Below are positions 1 through 8,504 of a stretch of DNA of 64,000 bases, one piece after another. Every line of letters starts with the position of its first letter. Position 1 is the stretch's first letter. Both the position numbers and the translations under genes were made by a program. The notes beneath the pieces were generated by a model. The model saw only the letters and a program-made list of their open reading frames with translations. It was not told the DNA's origin and did not search any database. The stretch spans positions 930,001 to 994,000 of the forward strand of contig NZ_CP108414.1 of assembly GCF_035978755.1 (NCBI RefSeq), given 5' to 3'. This DNA is from Streptomyces sp. NBC_01298 (GTDB lineage Bacteria > Actinomycetota > Actinomycetes > Streptomycetales > Streptomycetaceae).

Positions 1-1
1 C

Positions 2-631
2 GTGGTCACCGGCAGCGGCTGCCGACACCTCGACGTCAGCAGCGAGGAGGACTGGGCGGGCCTCGCCGCCGAACTGCGCGAGACCTACGGCCAGGTGCAC
101 GGCCTGGTCAACAACGCCGGCATCACCTGGCGCGCCCGCCTCGGCGAGGTACGCGCCGAGGACATGGCCCGCGTCCACGCGGTCAACGTCACCGGGCCGC
201 TCCTCGGAATCCAGCACCTCGCGCCGCTCATGCCTCCCGGGGCCTCCATCGTCAACGTCGGCTCGTCGGCGGCCGTCACCGCGCACTACCCGGTGGCCTA
301 CACGACCAGCAAATGGGCGCTGCGCGGTCTGTCGAAGACCGCCGCCCTCGAACTCGGCCCGCGCGGCATTCGCGTCAACACGATCCACCCCGGATACATC
401 GAAACCGAGATGACCGCGTCCGCGGCCCCGGCCTTCCGCGAGGCCAACATCCGCGAAACCCCGCTGGGACGCACCGGCACCGTCGGCGAGATAGCACCAC
501 TGGTCGTCTTCCTGCTCTCCGACGACTCGTCGTTCATCAGCGGCGCCGAGATCCCGGTCGACGGCGGTCTCACCGCTCACGGCGGCGTCAAGTCCGTCTC
601 GGACGCCTTGCGCCCGGGGGGTGGGGCGTGA
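2..631 (+). CDS. SDR-family oxidoreductase, 5' end outside the window
   Basis: Short-chain dehydrogenase/reductase, a cytosolic NAD(P)-dependent alcohol/ketone oxidoreductase. What is visible begins after the usual N-terminal TGxxxGIG cofactor loop, so the gene starts upstream of the window. The NNAG motif lies at visible residues 37-40, the catalytic Ser at 88-89 and the YxxxK pair at Y100/K104, followed by the typical PG segment and a C-terminal DGG. The stop codon overlaps the start of a short SDR-like stub at 631, and a CoA-transferase follows at 720. A 3-hydroxyacid dehydrogenase feeding that transferase would fit, but the substrate is inference. Confidence 0.85.
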   Translation: MVTGSGCRHLDVSSEEDWAGLAAELRETYGQVHGLVNNAGITWRARLGEVRAEDMARVHAVNVTGPLLGIQHLAPLMPPGASIVNVGSSAAVTAHYPVAYTTSKWALRGLSKTAALELGPRGIRVNTIHPGYIETEMTASAAPAFREANIRETPLGRTGTVGEIAPLVVFLLSDDSSFISGAEIPVDGGLTAHGGVKSVSDALRPGGGA

Positions 632-705
632 TGCGCGTGGAAGGCAAGGTCGCCCTGATATCGGACGGCGCCTGGTCCTTCCTCCTGCCCGGTGTCGCCT
701 CATGA
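631..705 (+). pseudogene. Remnant of a second SDR gene (24 codons)
   Basis: An ATG overlaps the stop of the upstream SDR (ATGA). The reading MRVEGKVALISDGA matches the canonical SDR N-terminus (xGKVALITGGA), but after about 14 residues it runs into unrelated sequence and stops at 703-705, just before the CoA-transferase ribosome-binding site. It looks like the two ends of a deleted SDR gene left translationally coupled to its neighbour. A genuine 24-residue peptide is less likely. Confidence 0.5.
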
Positions 706-719
706 AAGGAGCACACACG

Positions 720-1475
720 ATGGACAAAGTCATGGGCAGCGCCGCCGAGGCGGTGGCCGACATCCAGCCGGGCGCCTCACTGGCCGTGGGCGGTTTCGGT
801 CTCAGCGGTGTACCCGAGGTCCTGATCCGCGCCCTTCTCGACCAGGGCGCGGACGGCCTGCGGGTCGTCTCCAACAACTGCGGGGTCGACGGACGCGGGC
901 TCGGAGTCCTGCTGTCCGTCGGACGCATCGCGCGCGTCACCGGCTCCTACGTCGGCGAGAACAAGGAATTCGCCCGGCAGTACCTCGCCGGCGAGCTGGA
1001 AGTGGAACTCGTCCCACAGGGAACGCTCGCCGAACGCCTGCGTGCCGGCGGCGCCGGCATCCCCGCCTTCTACACCCCGGCCGGCGTGGGCACCCAGGTC
1101 GCCTCCGGCGGACTGCCCTGGCGCTACGCTCCCGACGGCTCGGTCTCCGTCGCGTCGCCTGCCAAGGAGACCCGGGAGTTCGCCGGGCGCCGGCACGTCC
1201 TGGAGCACGGCATCACCACCGACTACGCCCTCGTACGGGCCTGGCGGGGCGACCGGCACGGAAACCTCGTCTTCCGTAAGTCCGCGGCCAATTTCAACCC
1301 CCTCGCCGCCATGGCCGGCCGCATCACGATCGCCGAGGTCGAAGAGCTCGTCGAACCGGGCGATCTGAGCCCCGACGCGGTGCACCTCCCCGGCATCTAC
1401 GTCCGCAGGGTCGTGGAACTCACCCCGCCGCAGGCGGCGGACAAGCCCATCGAGAAGAGGACGGTCCGTCCCTGA
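720..1475 (+). CDS. 3-oxoacid CoA-transferase, subunit A
   Basis: Alpha subunit of a family I CoA-transferase, moving CoA from succinyl-CoA or acyl-CoA to a 3-oxoacid such as acetoacetate or 3-oxoadipate. The 251-residue protein has the family N-terminus with a glycine-rich [11 protein letters not shown] stretch near residues 22-32 and the NNCG segment near 50. The ATG at 720 is chosen because GAAAGGA lies 10-16 bases upstream; longer readings in the same frame have no such site. The stop TGA shares one base with the ATG of subunit B. Family assignment is firm; the acid used is not known. Confidence 0.88.
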   Translation: MDKVMGSAAEAVADIQPGASLAVGGFGLSGVPEVLIRALLDQGADGLRVVSNNCGVDGRGLGVLLSVGRIARVTGSYVGENKEFARQYLAGELEVELVPQGTLAERLRAGGAGIPAFYTPAGVGTQVASGGLPWRYAPDGSVSVASPAKETREFAGRRHVLEHGITTDYALVRAWRGDRHGNLVFRKSAANFNPLAAMAGRITIAEVEELVEPGDLSPDAVHLPGIYVRRVVELTPPQAADKPIEKRTVRP

Positions 1476-2110
1476 TGCCCTGGACCCGCAACCAGATGGC
1501 CTCCCGGGCCGCCGCCGAACTCGTCGACGGCTCCTACGTCAACCTCGGCATCGGTCTGCCCACCCTCATCCCAGGGCTGCTCCCACCCGGCGTCCACGTG
1601 GTCCTCCACTCCGAGAACGGCATCCTCGGCACGGGCCCCTACCCCGTCGCGGACGAGGTCGACCCCGACCTGATCAACGCCGGAAAGGAGACCGTCACCG
1701 TGCTGCCCGGCGCCTCGTTCTTCGACTCCGCCCTGTCCTTCGGCATGATCCGCGGCGGTCACATCGACACGGCGGTCCTGGGCGCGATGCAGGTGTCGCA
1801 GTACGGGGACCTCGCGAACTGGATGATCCCCGGCAAGATGGTCAAGGGCATGGGTGGCGCCATGGACCTCGTTCACGGCGCCGGCCGCGTCATCGTCCTC
1901 ATGGAGCACACCGCCAAGGACGGCAGCCCCAAGATCGTCGAAGACTGCTCCCTGCCCCTCACGGGCGAGCGGTGCGTTCACCGCATCATCACCGACCTCG
2001 GCGTCCTAGACGTCACCGAAGACGGCCTGGCTCTCGTGGAGACGGCTCCAGGCGTCACCATCGCCGAGATCATCGCCCGGACCCACGCACCGGTCCGCAC
2101 GGAGCGTTAG
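1475..2110 (+). CDS. 3-oxoacid CoA-transferase, subunit B
   Basis: Beta subunit of the same heterodimeric CoA-transferase, 211 residues, the usual length. The catalytic glutamate that forms the glutamyl-CoA thioester is expected in SENGILG and is E47 here; the glycine-rich NLGIGLPT segment is near residues 23-30. The start overlaps the stop of subunit A, so the two are translationally coupled at a fixed ratio. It is followed by about 120 non-coding bases before the hydroxylase. Acetoacetate or 3-oxoadipate are both plausible acceptors; next to an SDR, 3-hydroxybutyrate catabolism is one reading. Confidence 0.88.
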   Translation: MPWTRNQMASRAAAELVDGSYVNLGIGLPTLIPGLLPPGVHVVLHSENGILGTGPYPVADEVDPDLINAGKETVTVLPGASFFDSALSFGMIRGGHIDTAVLGAMQVSQYGDLANWMIPGKMVKGMGGAMDLVHGAGRVIVLMEHTAKDGSPKIVEDCSLPLTGERCVHRIITDLGVLDVTEDGLALVETAPGVTIAEIIARTHAPVRTER

Positions 2111-2233
2111 CCGTGACGCCGAGGTGAACTCGCCGCAATAGTCCGTACACCAACGATGTGCGTACGACGTATCCGGCGTGACGGTTTCCGCCTCCCCTCT
2201 CCTGCGTTCTGCTCCGATCCCCAAGGAGGCCTC

Positions 2234-3448
2234 ATGTCCGCACTCCCCACCCCACTCCGCATCGCCGTCGTCGGCGGCGGCATCGGCGGACTGGCCGCCG
2301 CGCTGGCGACCGCCCGCGCCGGCCACCACGTCACGGTGCTCGAACGCTCCGCCCGGTTCGGCGAGATCGGTGCCGGCTTGCAGCTCGCGCCCAACGCGTC
2401 CGCCGCACTGGAACAGCTCGGAGTCCTCCCGGCAGTCCAGCGCAACGCCGTCGCCCCACCGCGCCTGGTGATGATGGATGCTCTGACCGGTGACGAGGTG
2501 ACCTCCCTCGACCTGCGCAGCGCGGCGTACACCGAACGCTTCACGCACCCTTACCTGGTCACCCACCGCACCGACCTGCACACCGCGCTCCTGGACGCCT
2601 GCCGGGACCATCCCGCCATCACGCTCCGCACCGGTCACACCGTCACCCACGCCGAGCAGGACGGCGCAGGAGTCCACCTGCGCTTCGCCGGCACCGGGGC
2701 GAAACTCACCGCCGACGCGGTCGTGGCCGCCGACGGCCTCCACTCGCGCCTGCGCCAGGCCCTGGTCGGCGACGGCGAACCGGTCTGCTCGCGCTACGTG
2801 GCGTACCGCGGGGCCCTGCCGGCCGAGAGCATGACGGGCAGGATGTCGCAGCACGCCGCGTCGGAAGCGGTGATGGTCTGGGCGGGGCCCCGTATGCACC
2901 TGGTGCAGTACCCCGTGCGGCGTGGCGAGCTGTACAACCAGGTCGCCGTGTTCGAGAGCGACCGCTACACGCCGGACTCGGATGCCTGGGGCTCCGAAGC
3001 CGAGCTCGAAGAACGGTTCGCCGGAGCCTGTCAGCCGGTCCGCGACGCGCTGCCGCTGGTGGCACGCGACCGCCGCTGGCCCCTGTACGACCGTCTGCCC
3101 ATCGACGACTGGGTGCACGGCCGCATCGTGCTGCTCGGCGACGCCGCCCACCCCATGCTCCAGTACCTGGCCCAAGGCGCCTGCCAGGCACTTGAGGACG
3201 CCGTTGCCCTCGGGCAAGCGCTCGGCGGGTTCACCGACCCGGCCGACGCGTTCGCCGCGTACGCCGGGCAGCGCCGTCAGCGGGCGGCGCTCGTCCAGAC
3301 GAACGCCCGGCGCTTCGGCGAGATCTGCCACCTGGAGGGAATGGGGGCCACCCTCCGCAACGCCCTCTTCTCGACCCGTTCGTCCGAGGACTTCGATGAC
3401 ATGTCCTGGGTGTGGACGCCGGCCCCAGCCTCCGTTCCCGCCCCGTGA
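2234..3448 (+). CDS. FAD-dependent 3-hydroxybenzoate 6-hydroxylase-like monooxygenase
   Basis: Class A flavoprotein monooxygenase of 404 residues. The dinucleotide-binding GGGIGG is at residues 14-19, a conserved central segment is VVAADGLHSRLR, and the second FAD motif GDAAHPMLQYLAQGA lies near residue 290, as in salicylate and 3-hydroxybenzoate 6-hydroxylases. The start at 2234 follows AAGGAGG at 2223-2229. Immediate downstream genes are gentisate 1,2-dioxygenase and a FAH-type hydrolase, which argues for NADH-dependent para-hydroxylation of 3-hydroxybenzoate (or 5-position hydroxylation of salicylate) to gentisate. Substrate is inferred from context only. Confidence 0.8.
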   Translation: MSALPTPLRIAVVGGGIGGLAAALATARAGHHVTVLERSARFGEIGAGLQLAPNASAALEQLGVLPAVQRNAVAPPRLVMMDALTGDEVTSLDLRSAAYTERFTHPYLVTHRTDLHTALLDACRDHPAITLRTGHTVTHAEQDGAGVHLRFAGTGAKLTADAVVAADGLHSRLRQALVGDGEPVCSRYVAYRGALPAESMTGRMSQHAASEAVMVWAGPRMHLVQYPVRRGELYNQVAVFESDRYTPDSDAWGSEAELEERFAGACQPVRDALPLVARDRRWPLYDRLPIDDWVHGRIVLLGDAAHPMLQYLAQGACQALEDAVALGQALGGFTDPADAFAAYAGQRRQRAALVQTNARRFGEICHLEGMGATLRNALFSTRSSEDFDDMSWVWTPAPASVPAP

Positions 3449-3471
3449 TCCCGCCACCGCAGGAGGACACC

Positions 3472-4509
3472 ATGAACGACGAACTCGTCTACAAGGCGCT
3501 GGAGGGTTCGGGAGCCGCGCCGCTGTGGCGCTTCTACGGCAACCTGTTTCCCGCCGAGCCGAAGAGCCGTGCCGTTCCCCACCGTTGGAGCTGGCAGGAA
3601 CTGCGGCCCCACCTGCTGCACTTCTCCCGGACCCTCTCCCTGGAGGAGGCCGAACGGCGCGTGCTCATGCTCGTGAACCCCGGTCTGAGCGATCCCCCGG
3701 CCACCGTCAACACCCTCTATGCCGGACTGCAGATCATCCTGCCCGGAGAGACCGCCCAGGCGCACCGGCACACGTCCAACGCGTTCCGCTTCATCCTGGA
3801 GGGCAGCGGCGCGTGGACCACGGTCAACGGCGAGCGCGTCTTCATGTCCCCGGGCGACCTGCTGCTCACCCCCGGGTGGCACTGGCACGACCACACCCAT
3901 GAGGGCGACGCGCCGATGATCTGGCTCGACGCGCTCGACTACCCGCTCGTCAACGCCCTGGAAGCCGGCTTCTACGAGAAGTACCCCCAGCGGCTCCAGC
4001 CCGTCACGCGGCCCGACGACGCGGGCAGCAAGCAATTCCTGCACGGCCGGCTGACCCCCGCCTGGCTCACCCCCGACGGACCCCACTCCCCCGTGACCCG
4101 CTACACCTGGACAGAGACCCAACGGGCCCTGGACGCCGTCGCCGACACCGCCGAAGGCAGCGAGGTCGACGGCATCGTCCTCGAATACACCAACCCGTGG
4201 ACCGGCGGTCCGGTCATGCCCACGGTCGGCTGCCGCGTCCAGCGGCTGCGCCCGGGCTTCCGGGGCGCCGGGCGCCGGCAGACCGCCTCCACCATCTTCA
4301 GCGTCGTACGCGGAGAAGGCGCCACGATCGTGGACGGAAAGCGGCTGGAGTGGTCCGAGAACGACACCTTCGCCGTGCCCGGTTGGACGTCCTACCGGCA
4401 CCTCAACAGCTCGTCCTCGAACGACGCCGTGCTGTTCTCCTACAGCGACGAGCCCGTCATGCGCTCCCTGGGCCTCTACCGCACGGAAGACGCCGACCCC
4501 GGCGCCTGA
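3472..4509 (+). CDS. Gentisate 1,2-dioxygenase (bicupin)
   Basis: Ring-cleaving Fe(II) dioxygenase that opens gentisate to maleylpyruvate. The 345 residues carry two cupin domains. The N-terminal one holds the metal-binding HRH (H98, H100) and a WHWHDHTHEG run near 137-145; the C-terminal one contains the GEG(A/T)xxVDG turn near 290-300. The start at 3472 is preceded by AGGAGG, 24 bases after the stop of the hydroxylase. The usual family length is 340-370 residues. The position between a hydroxylase and a fumarylpyruvate-hydrolase-like gene supports gentisate rather than homogentisate or 1-hydroxy-2-naphthoate as substrate. Confidence 0.85.
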   Translation: MNDELVYKALEGSGAAPLWRFYGNLFPAEPKSRAVPHRWSWQELRPHLLHFSRTLSLEEAERRVLMLVNPGLSDPPATVNTLYAGLQIILPGETAQAHRHTSNAFRFILEGSGAWTTVNGERVFMSPGDLLLTPGWHWHDHTHEGDAPMIWLDALDYPLVNALEAGFYEKYPQRLQPVTRPDDAGSKQFLHGRLTPAWLTPDGPHSPVTRYTWTETQRALDAVADTAEGSEVDGIVLEYTNPWTGGPVMPTVGCRVQRLRPGFRGAGRRQTASTIFSVVRGEGATIVDGKRLEWSENDTFAVPGWTSYRHLNSSSSNDAVLFSYSDEPVMRSLGLYRTEDADPGA

Positions 4510-4543
4510 TCCACCCATCCGACACTTCACCAAGGAGGCCACG

Positions 4544-5410
4544 GTGCGCCTGGCCCTGTTCAACAAAGGACGTATCGGACTCCTCGACGGGGACGACCTC
4601 GTCGACGTGACCGAACTGCTCGCCGGCTCCGGCCCCTTCGGCGCGGCCGGAGCACTCCACCACCACATCGAGACCGCCGACCGGCACGGCTCGATGGACC
4701 TGGACCTCGACGGCCCCACCCGGATCCCGCTCGCCGAGGCCGTCTTGGAAGCCCCGCTCCCCCGCCCTGGAAAGATCATCGGCGCACCGGTCAACTACCT
4801 CGACCACAAAGCTGAGATGGAGTACTCGACGTCGGTCGCCGACCTCGGAGTCTTCCTGAAGGCCAATTCGTCGGTCATCGGACCGGGCCAGGACATCCTC
4901 CTGCCCTACTCCGACAAGCGCACGGACCAGGAAGGCGAGCTCGGCGTCGTCATCGGCCGCACCGCCGCAGACGTCAGCCCCGAAGAGGCCCTGGACCACG
5001 TCTTCGGCTACACGTGCCTGCTGGACATCACCGTCCGCTCCGGCGAAGACCGCTCCACCCGCAAGTCGTTCGACACGTTCACCCCCATCGGCCCCTGGAT
5101 CGTGACCGCGGACGAGATCCCGGACCCGGACTCCCTCGACCTCCGCTGCGACGTGGGCGGCGCCACCCGACAGCACACCAACACGGCCCACCTGATCTAC
5201 GGCATCCGCGACCTGATCGCCTACACCTCCTCCGTCATGACCCTCCACCCCGGCGACGTGATCGCCACGGGCACCCCCGCCGGAGTCGGCCCGCTGAGTC
5301 ACGGAGACCGCGTGGTCGTGGAGATCGAGCGGGTCGGCCGCCTGGAGGTCGGCGTCGACGGTTCCCGTGCCACCCCGTACGAGGAGCGTCCCGGCCGTAG
5401 GGACCACTGA
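4544..5410 (+). CDS. Fumarylacetoacetate hydrolase family protein (probable fumarylpyruvate hydrolase)
   Basis: FAH-fold C-C hydrolase of 288 residues, ending the gentisate route by cleaving fumarylpyruvate (or maleylpyruvate directly) to pyruvate and a C4 acid. The conserved DQEGELGVVIGR segment that carries the metal ligands is near residues 125-136, and the ATGTPAGVG signature is near 242-250. GTG 4544 is chosen because AAGGAGG sits 6 bases upstream. Third gene of a hydroxylase-dioxygenase-hydrolase set. No maleylpyruvate isomerase gene is seen nearby. Exact substrate uncertain because FAH members are functionally diverse. Confidence 0.82.
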   Translation: MRLALFNKGRIGLLDGDDLVDVTELLAGSGPFGAAGALHHHIETADRHGSMDLDLDGPTRIPLAEAVLEAPLPRPGKIIGAPVNYLDHKAEMEYSTSVADLGVFLKANSSVIGPGQDILLPYSDKRTDQEGELGVVIGRTAADVSPEEALDHVFGYTCLLDITVRSGEDRSTRKSFDTFTPIGPWIVTADEIPDPDSLDLRCDVGGATRQHTNTAHLIYGIRDLIAYTSSVMTLHPGDVIATGTPAGVGPLSHGDRVVVEIERVGRLEVGVDGSRATPYEERPGRRDH

Positions 5411-5544
5411 CCGAACGGTCACGCGCAAGGTGGTGCCGGCGCGGTGGCCCTCGGCCGCCTGGACCCGAGAGAGCGGGACCGACCACTGACGGCCGGACCG
5501 GCTTCCCCCCGATCGCCGTCCGTCGCGATGCCGGCAGGGCGGCC

Positions 5545-5565
5545 TGCCAACTGGGCAAGTTGGCA
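5545..5565. promoter_or_regulatory. Perfect inverted repeat, probable operator
   Basis: Arms TGCCAACT (5545-5552) and AGTTGGCA (5558-5565) around a 5-base spacer, with a further TTGTTGGCGAA copy-like stretch at 5573-5583. It lies about 95 bases before the start of the surface-protein operon at 5659 and after the gentisate genes. Its size and symmetry fit a dimeric repressor site; the cognate regulator is not identified here. Confidence 0.45.
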
Positions 5566-5658
5566 AGCGAATTGTTGGCGAACCCGGCTTCAGGTGGCGG
5601 AACTCGCGGGTACGCTCCCCGGGCGGTACGGGGAGCGGGCGCCAAGGGGGAGTGTCGG

Positions 5659-6915
5659 GTGGGCGGGGAGACAAGGGTCGTGGAAGAGCCACGCCTGGTC
5701 GTCGGGCGTCCGGTGTCCTCCCGGTGGCCCAGACGCGGGCTGCTGGCGGTCCTGCTGCCCGCGCTGGCGGTCGTGCTGGTCGGCGGCGCGGTGCTGGCCC
5801 AGTCGGGGAACGCTGCCCTGCCCACCGAGCGCATCGTCACCCTGGAGGGCAGGATGGCCTCCAAGCGGGATTTCTTCGAGGACCCGGAAGTCCAGCGCAT
5901 TTTGATGAGGCATCACATGCGACTGCACATCACGAGCGCCGGATCGCGGGAGGTCGCGGTCCGCGATCTGTCCGCGTACGACTTCGTCTTCCCCTCCGGT
6001 CAGCCGGCCGGCGACTTGATCACGAACCGGCGCGCGGCGGAGAACAAGTACGCCAAGGTGCACCGGCCCTTCGTCAGCCCCATCGTGCTCGCCACGTATC
6101 GCGAGTACGCGCAGACCCTGCGCGACGCGGGGATCGCCACTCCGCAACCGGGCTCCTCCGCCGCGGCCGGCCCGGACCAGCCGCTCTACTACGAGCTCGA
6201 CATGGCCAAGTTCCTCGCCGCGATCGACAAGGAGCGGCGCTGGAACGACCTGGGCATCCAGGCGCAGGGGATAGCCAACGCCAACCGGATCGTGGTCCAG
6301 TCCCCGGACGTCTGCAATTCCAACTCGGCCGCAACCTACCTGGCGTTGGTCTCCTACACCTGGCGCGGAAACGGCAGCGAGGTACCCGCGACCGACCAGG
6401 AGGCCGACGACCGCGCCCGGTCCATCAAGCACCTGATGGAGCAGGGACTGCCGGCCGACGACGTGTTCCGTACGTACATCTCCCCGGAAGGCAAGGGGAT
6501 CGCCCCGCTCGTCGTGGCGTACGAGCACCAGTACCTCACCTATCAGGCGCAGGTGCAGGCCGAGTCGAAGCGGCTGGACACGCAGCGGGTGCTGCTCTAC
6601 CCCTCCACCCAGTTCGTCACCCAGCCGGAGTTCATCGCACTGAACCGGGACGGCGACCGGCTCGGCGAACTCCTCACCCACGACTCGGGGTTGCGCCGCC
6701 GCGCGATGGAGCTGGGCTTCAGGATCCTCGACCCGGCGGGCAAGGTCGCGGGCGACCAGCTCACGCACTTCCTGGAGGAGCGCCGCATCCCCGTGCCCTC
6801 GGTGGGCGGCAACGACACCCGGTCCCCCCTGCCCCGCATCCGGTACCTGGAGCGGATGATCTCCCTGATCGGCGAATGTCCGGACATCGACGTGTCGGGC
6901 GGGGCCCCCGAGTGA
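5659..6915 (+). CDS. Membrane-anchored extracellular protein, first gene of a VWA operon
   Basis: 418 residues of unrecognised family. A basic segment followed by a single hydrophobic stretch (about residues 23-47) indicates an N-terminal signal anchor, leaving some 370 residues outside. The exported part is rich in charged and aromatic residues and resembles a periplasmic-binding-type fold only loosely. GTG 5659 is preferred because AAGGGGGA lies 7 bases upstream; in-frame alternatives further upstream lack a site. Its last codons overlap the start of the solute-binding/VWA lipoprotein, which implies a joint function at the cell surface. The specific role is unknown. Confidence 0.75.
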   Translation: MGGETRVVEEPRLVVGRPVSSRWPRRGLLAVLLPALAVVLVGGAVLAQSGNAALPTERIVTLEGRMASKRDFFEDPEVQRILMRHHMRLHITSAGSREVAVRDLSAYDFVFPSGQPAGDLITNRRAAENKYAKVHRPFVSPIVLATYREYAQTLRDAGIATPQPGSSAAAGPDQPLYYELDMAKFLAAIDKERRWNDLGIQAQGIANANRIVVQSPDVCNSNSAATYLALVSYTWRGNGSEVPATDQEADDRARSIKHLMEQGLPADDVFRTYISPEGKGIAPLVVAYEHQYLTYQAQVQAESKRLDTQRVLLYPSTQFVTQPEFIALNRDGDRLGELLTHDSGLRRRAMELGFRILDPAGKVAGDQLTHFLEERRIPVPSVGGNDTRSPLPRIRYLERMISLIGECPDIDVSGGAPE

Positions 6916-8504
6916 GGGGCCGCCGCCGGACGGCCGGGCTGCTCGCGCCGTGCCTGGCCTTCCTCTGGCTCTTCGCGGCGACGGCCTGCTCCACGGGTGG
7001 GGACGAGCCGGTCACCTTACGGGTGCTGGCCAGCTCGGAACTCGAAGACATGCGGTCCCTGCTGGACGACCTCCGCCGTGACACGGGGATCACGCTGAAG
7101 ATGGACTACCGGGGTACGGAAGACGCGACCCGGGAGCTCGGCGCAGGCCACTACGAGCACGACCTCGCCTGGCTCTCCTCCGACCGCCCCCTCCAGCTGA
7201 GGCTGAAGGCCGCCGGCATCCGTACCGAGAGCCCGCTCAGCACCAGCATCATGCGGTCCCCGGTGGTGATCGGGCTCAAGCCGGCCGCCGCGGACCGGCT
7301 GCGCGGGCGTGCTCCCGACGGCCAGATCTCCTGGGCCGACGTGGCCGACGCTGCCGCCGACGGCTCCCTGGCCTTCGGCATGGCCGACCCCCGGCACACC
7401 GACAGCGGCCTGGCCGCGCTGGTCGGCGTCGCGACCGCCGCCGCGGGAACCGGCGCCGCCCTGAGGCCCGAGGACGTCTCCTGCGATCGGCTGAACGGAT
7501 TCTTTACCGGGCACCTGCTCACGGAGGACTCCTCGACTGCCCTGGCCGACGGATTCGCGAGGCGGCAGGGCGAGTTGGACGCGCTGGTCACCTACGAGTC
7601 CGAGCTTTTGGCACTCAACGCCGGCGGGCGGCTGCGCGAGCCGCTGGAGATCGTCCACCCGAAGGACGGCATGGTGCTCGCCGACTACCCCCTCCTGCTC
7701 CTTGATCCGGCGAAGCGGGCCGCGTACGACCGGCTCGTGGACTGGCTGAAGAGCGGACGGGTACAGAAGAAGATCATGGAACGGACCCTGCGCCGGCCCG
7801 TCGACCCGGCCATGACCCGGATCGCGTCCCTGCGTCCGCCCATCGGCAACGCCCTCTACTTCCCCGACCGGCAGGAGGTGCTCGACCGGTTGCTGTCCGA
7901 CTACGACAACGCCAAGAACACAGCCCCTGCCCGGGTTTTCCTCGTCCTCGACTTCTCCACGTCGATGAAGGGTGAGCGCATCGCCGCACTGCGCGCCACC
8001 TTCGCCGGGCTCGGTGGCGAGGACGGCTCTCGTTCGGGCAAGTTCCTCCGGTTCCACCGGGGCGAGTCGTTCACGCTGATCCGCTTCGCCGGCCGGGTGC
8101 TCGACGAGCGGACGATCACCTACCGCACACAGGCGGATCTGGACCTGCTGCGGGCGTCGGTGGCCTCCGACGGCTTCGGCGAGGACACGGCCGTCTGGTC
8201 CGCCCTCGACCGCGCCTACGGGCAAGTGGGCGAGCTCGTACGGGCGTTCCCCGGACAGGGGGCCTCGATCGTCCTCATGACGGACGGCGAGAACAACGCC
8301 GGGATCGGGCTCGACGCCTTCCTCGAACGGTACCGCGCGCTGCCCCCCGCGGCGCAGGCCGTCCACACGTACACCGTTCGCTACGGTGACGCCGACCCGC
8401 GGGAACTCGACCGGGCGGCGCGAGCCACCGGCGGACGCATGGTCGACGCCATCGCCCAGTCCCTACTGAGCGCGTTCAAGGAGACCCGTGGCTGTACTGA
8501 GTGA
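6912..8504 (+). CDS. Lipoprotein with solute-binding-like and von Willebrand A domains
   Basis: 530 residues. The N-terminus is a lipoprotein signal (hydrophobic LLAPCLAFLWLFAATAC, lipobox Cys at 26). Residues about 35-290 look like a type 2 solute-binding domain; residues about 340-520 form a VWA domain with the MIDAS DxSxS at D347-S349-S351 and a later TDGENN. The GTG start overlaps the preceding stop by four bases (GTGA) and the end overlaps the next gene by 17 bases. No permease or ATPase is linked, so sensing or adhesion seems likelier than uptake. Known combined architecture in actinobacteria, function unestablished. Confidence 0.8.
   Translation: MRGRRRTAGLLAPCLAFLWLFAATACSTGGDEPVTLRVLASSELEDMRSLLDDLRRDTGITLKMDYRGTEDATRELGAGHYEHDLAWLSSDRPLQLRLKAAGIRTESPLSTSIMRSPVVIGLKPAAADRLRGRAPDGQISWADVADAAADGSLAFGMADPRHTDSGLAALVGVATAAAGTGAALRPEDVSCDRLNGFFTGHLLTEDSSTALADGFARRQGELDALVTYESELLALNAGGRLREPLEIVHPKDGMVLADYPLLLLDPAKRAAYDRLVDWLKSGRVQKKIMERTLRRPVDPAMTRIASLRPPIGNALYFPDRQEVLDRLLSDYDNAKNTAPARVFLVLDFSTSMKGERIAALRATFAGLGGEDGSRSGKFLRFHRGESFTLIRFAGRVLDERTITYRTQADLDLLRASVASDGFGEDTAVWSALDRAYGQVGELVRAFPGQGASIVLMTDGENNAGIGLDAFLERYRALPPAAQAVHTYTVRYGDADPRELDRAARATGGRMVDAIAQSLLSAFKETRGCTE

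Noticed and set aside
2006..3457. Long antisense frame opposite the flavin monooxygenase
   Set aside because: Typical GC-rich mirror frame, no start signal or recognisable domain.
5652..6911. Open frame continuous with the VWA lipoprotein and extending 420 codons upstream
   Set aside because: Shadow frame of the anchored protein at 5659; real start is GTG 6912 with a lipoprotein signal.
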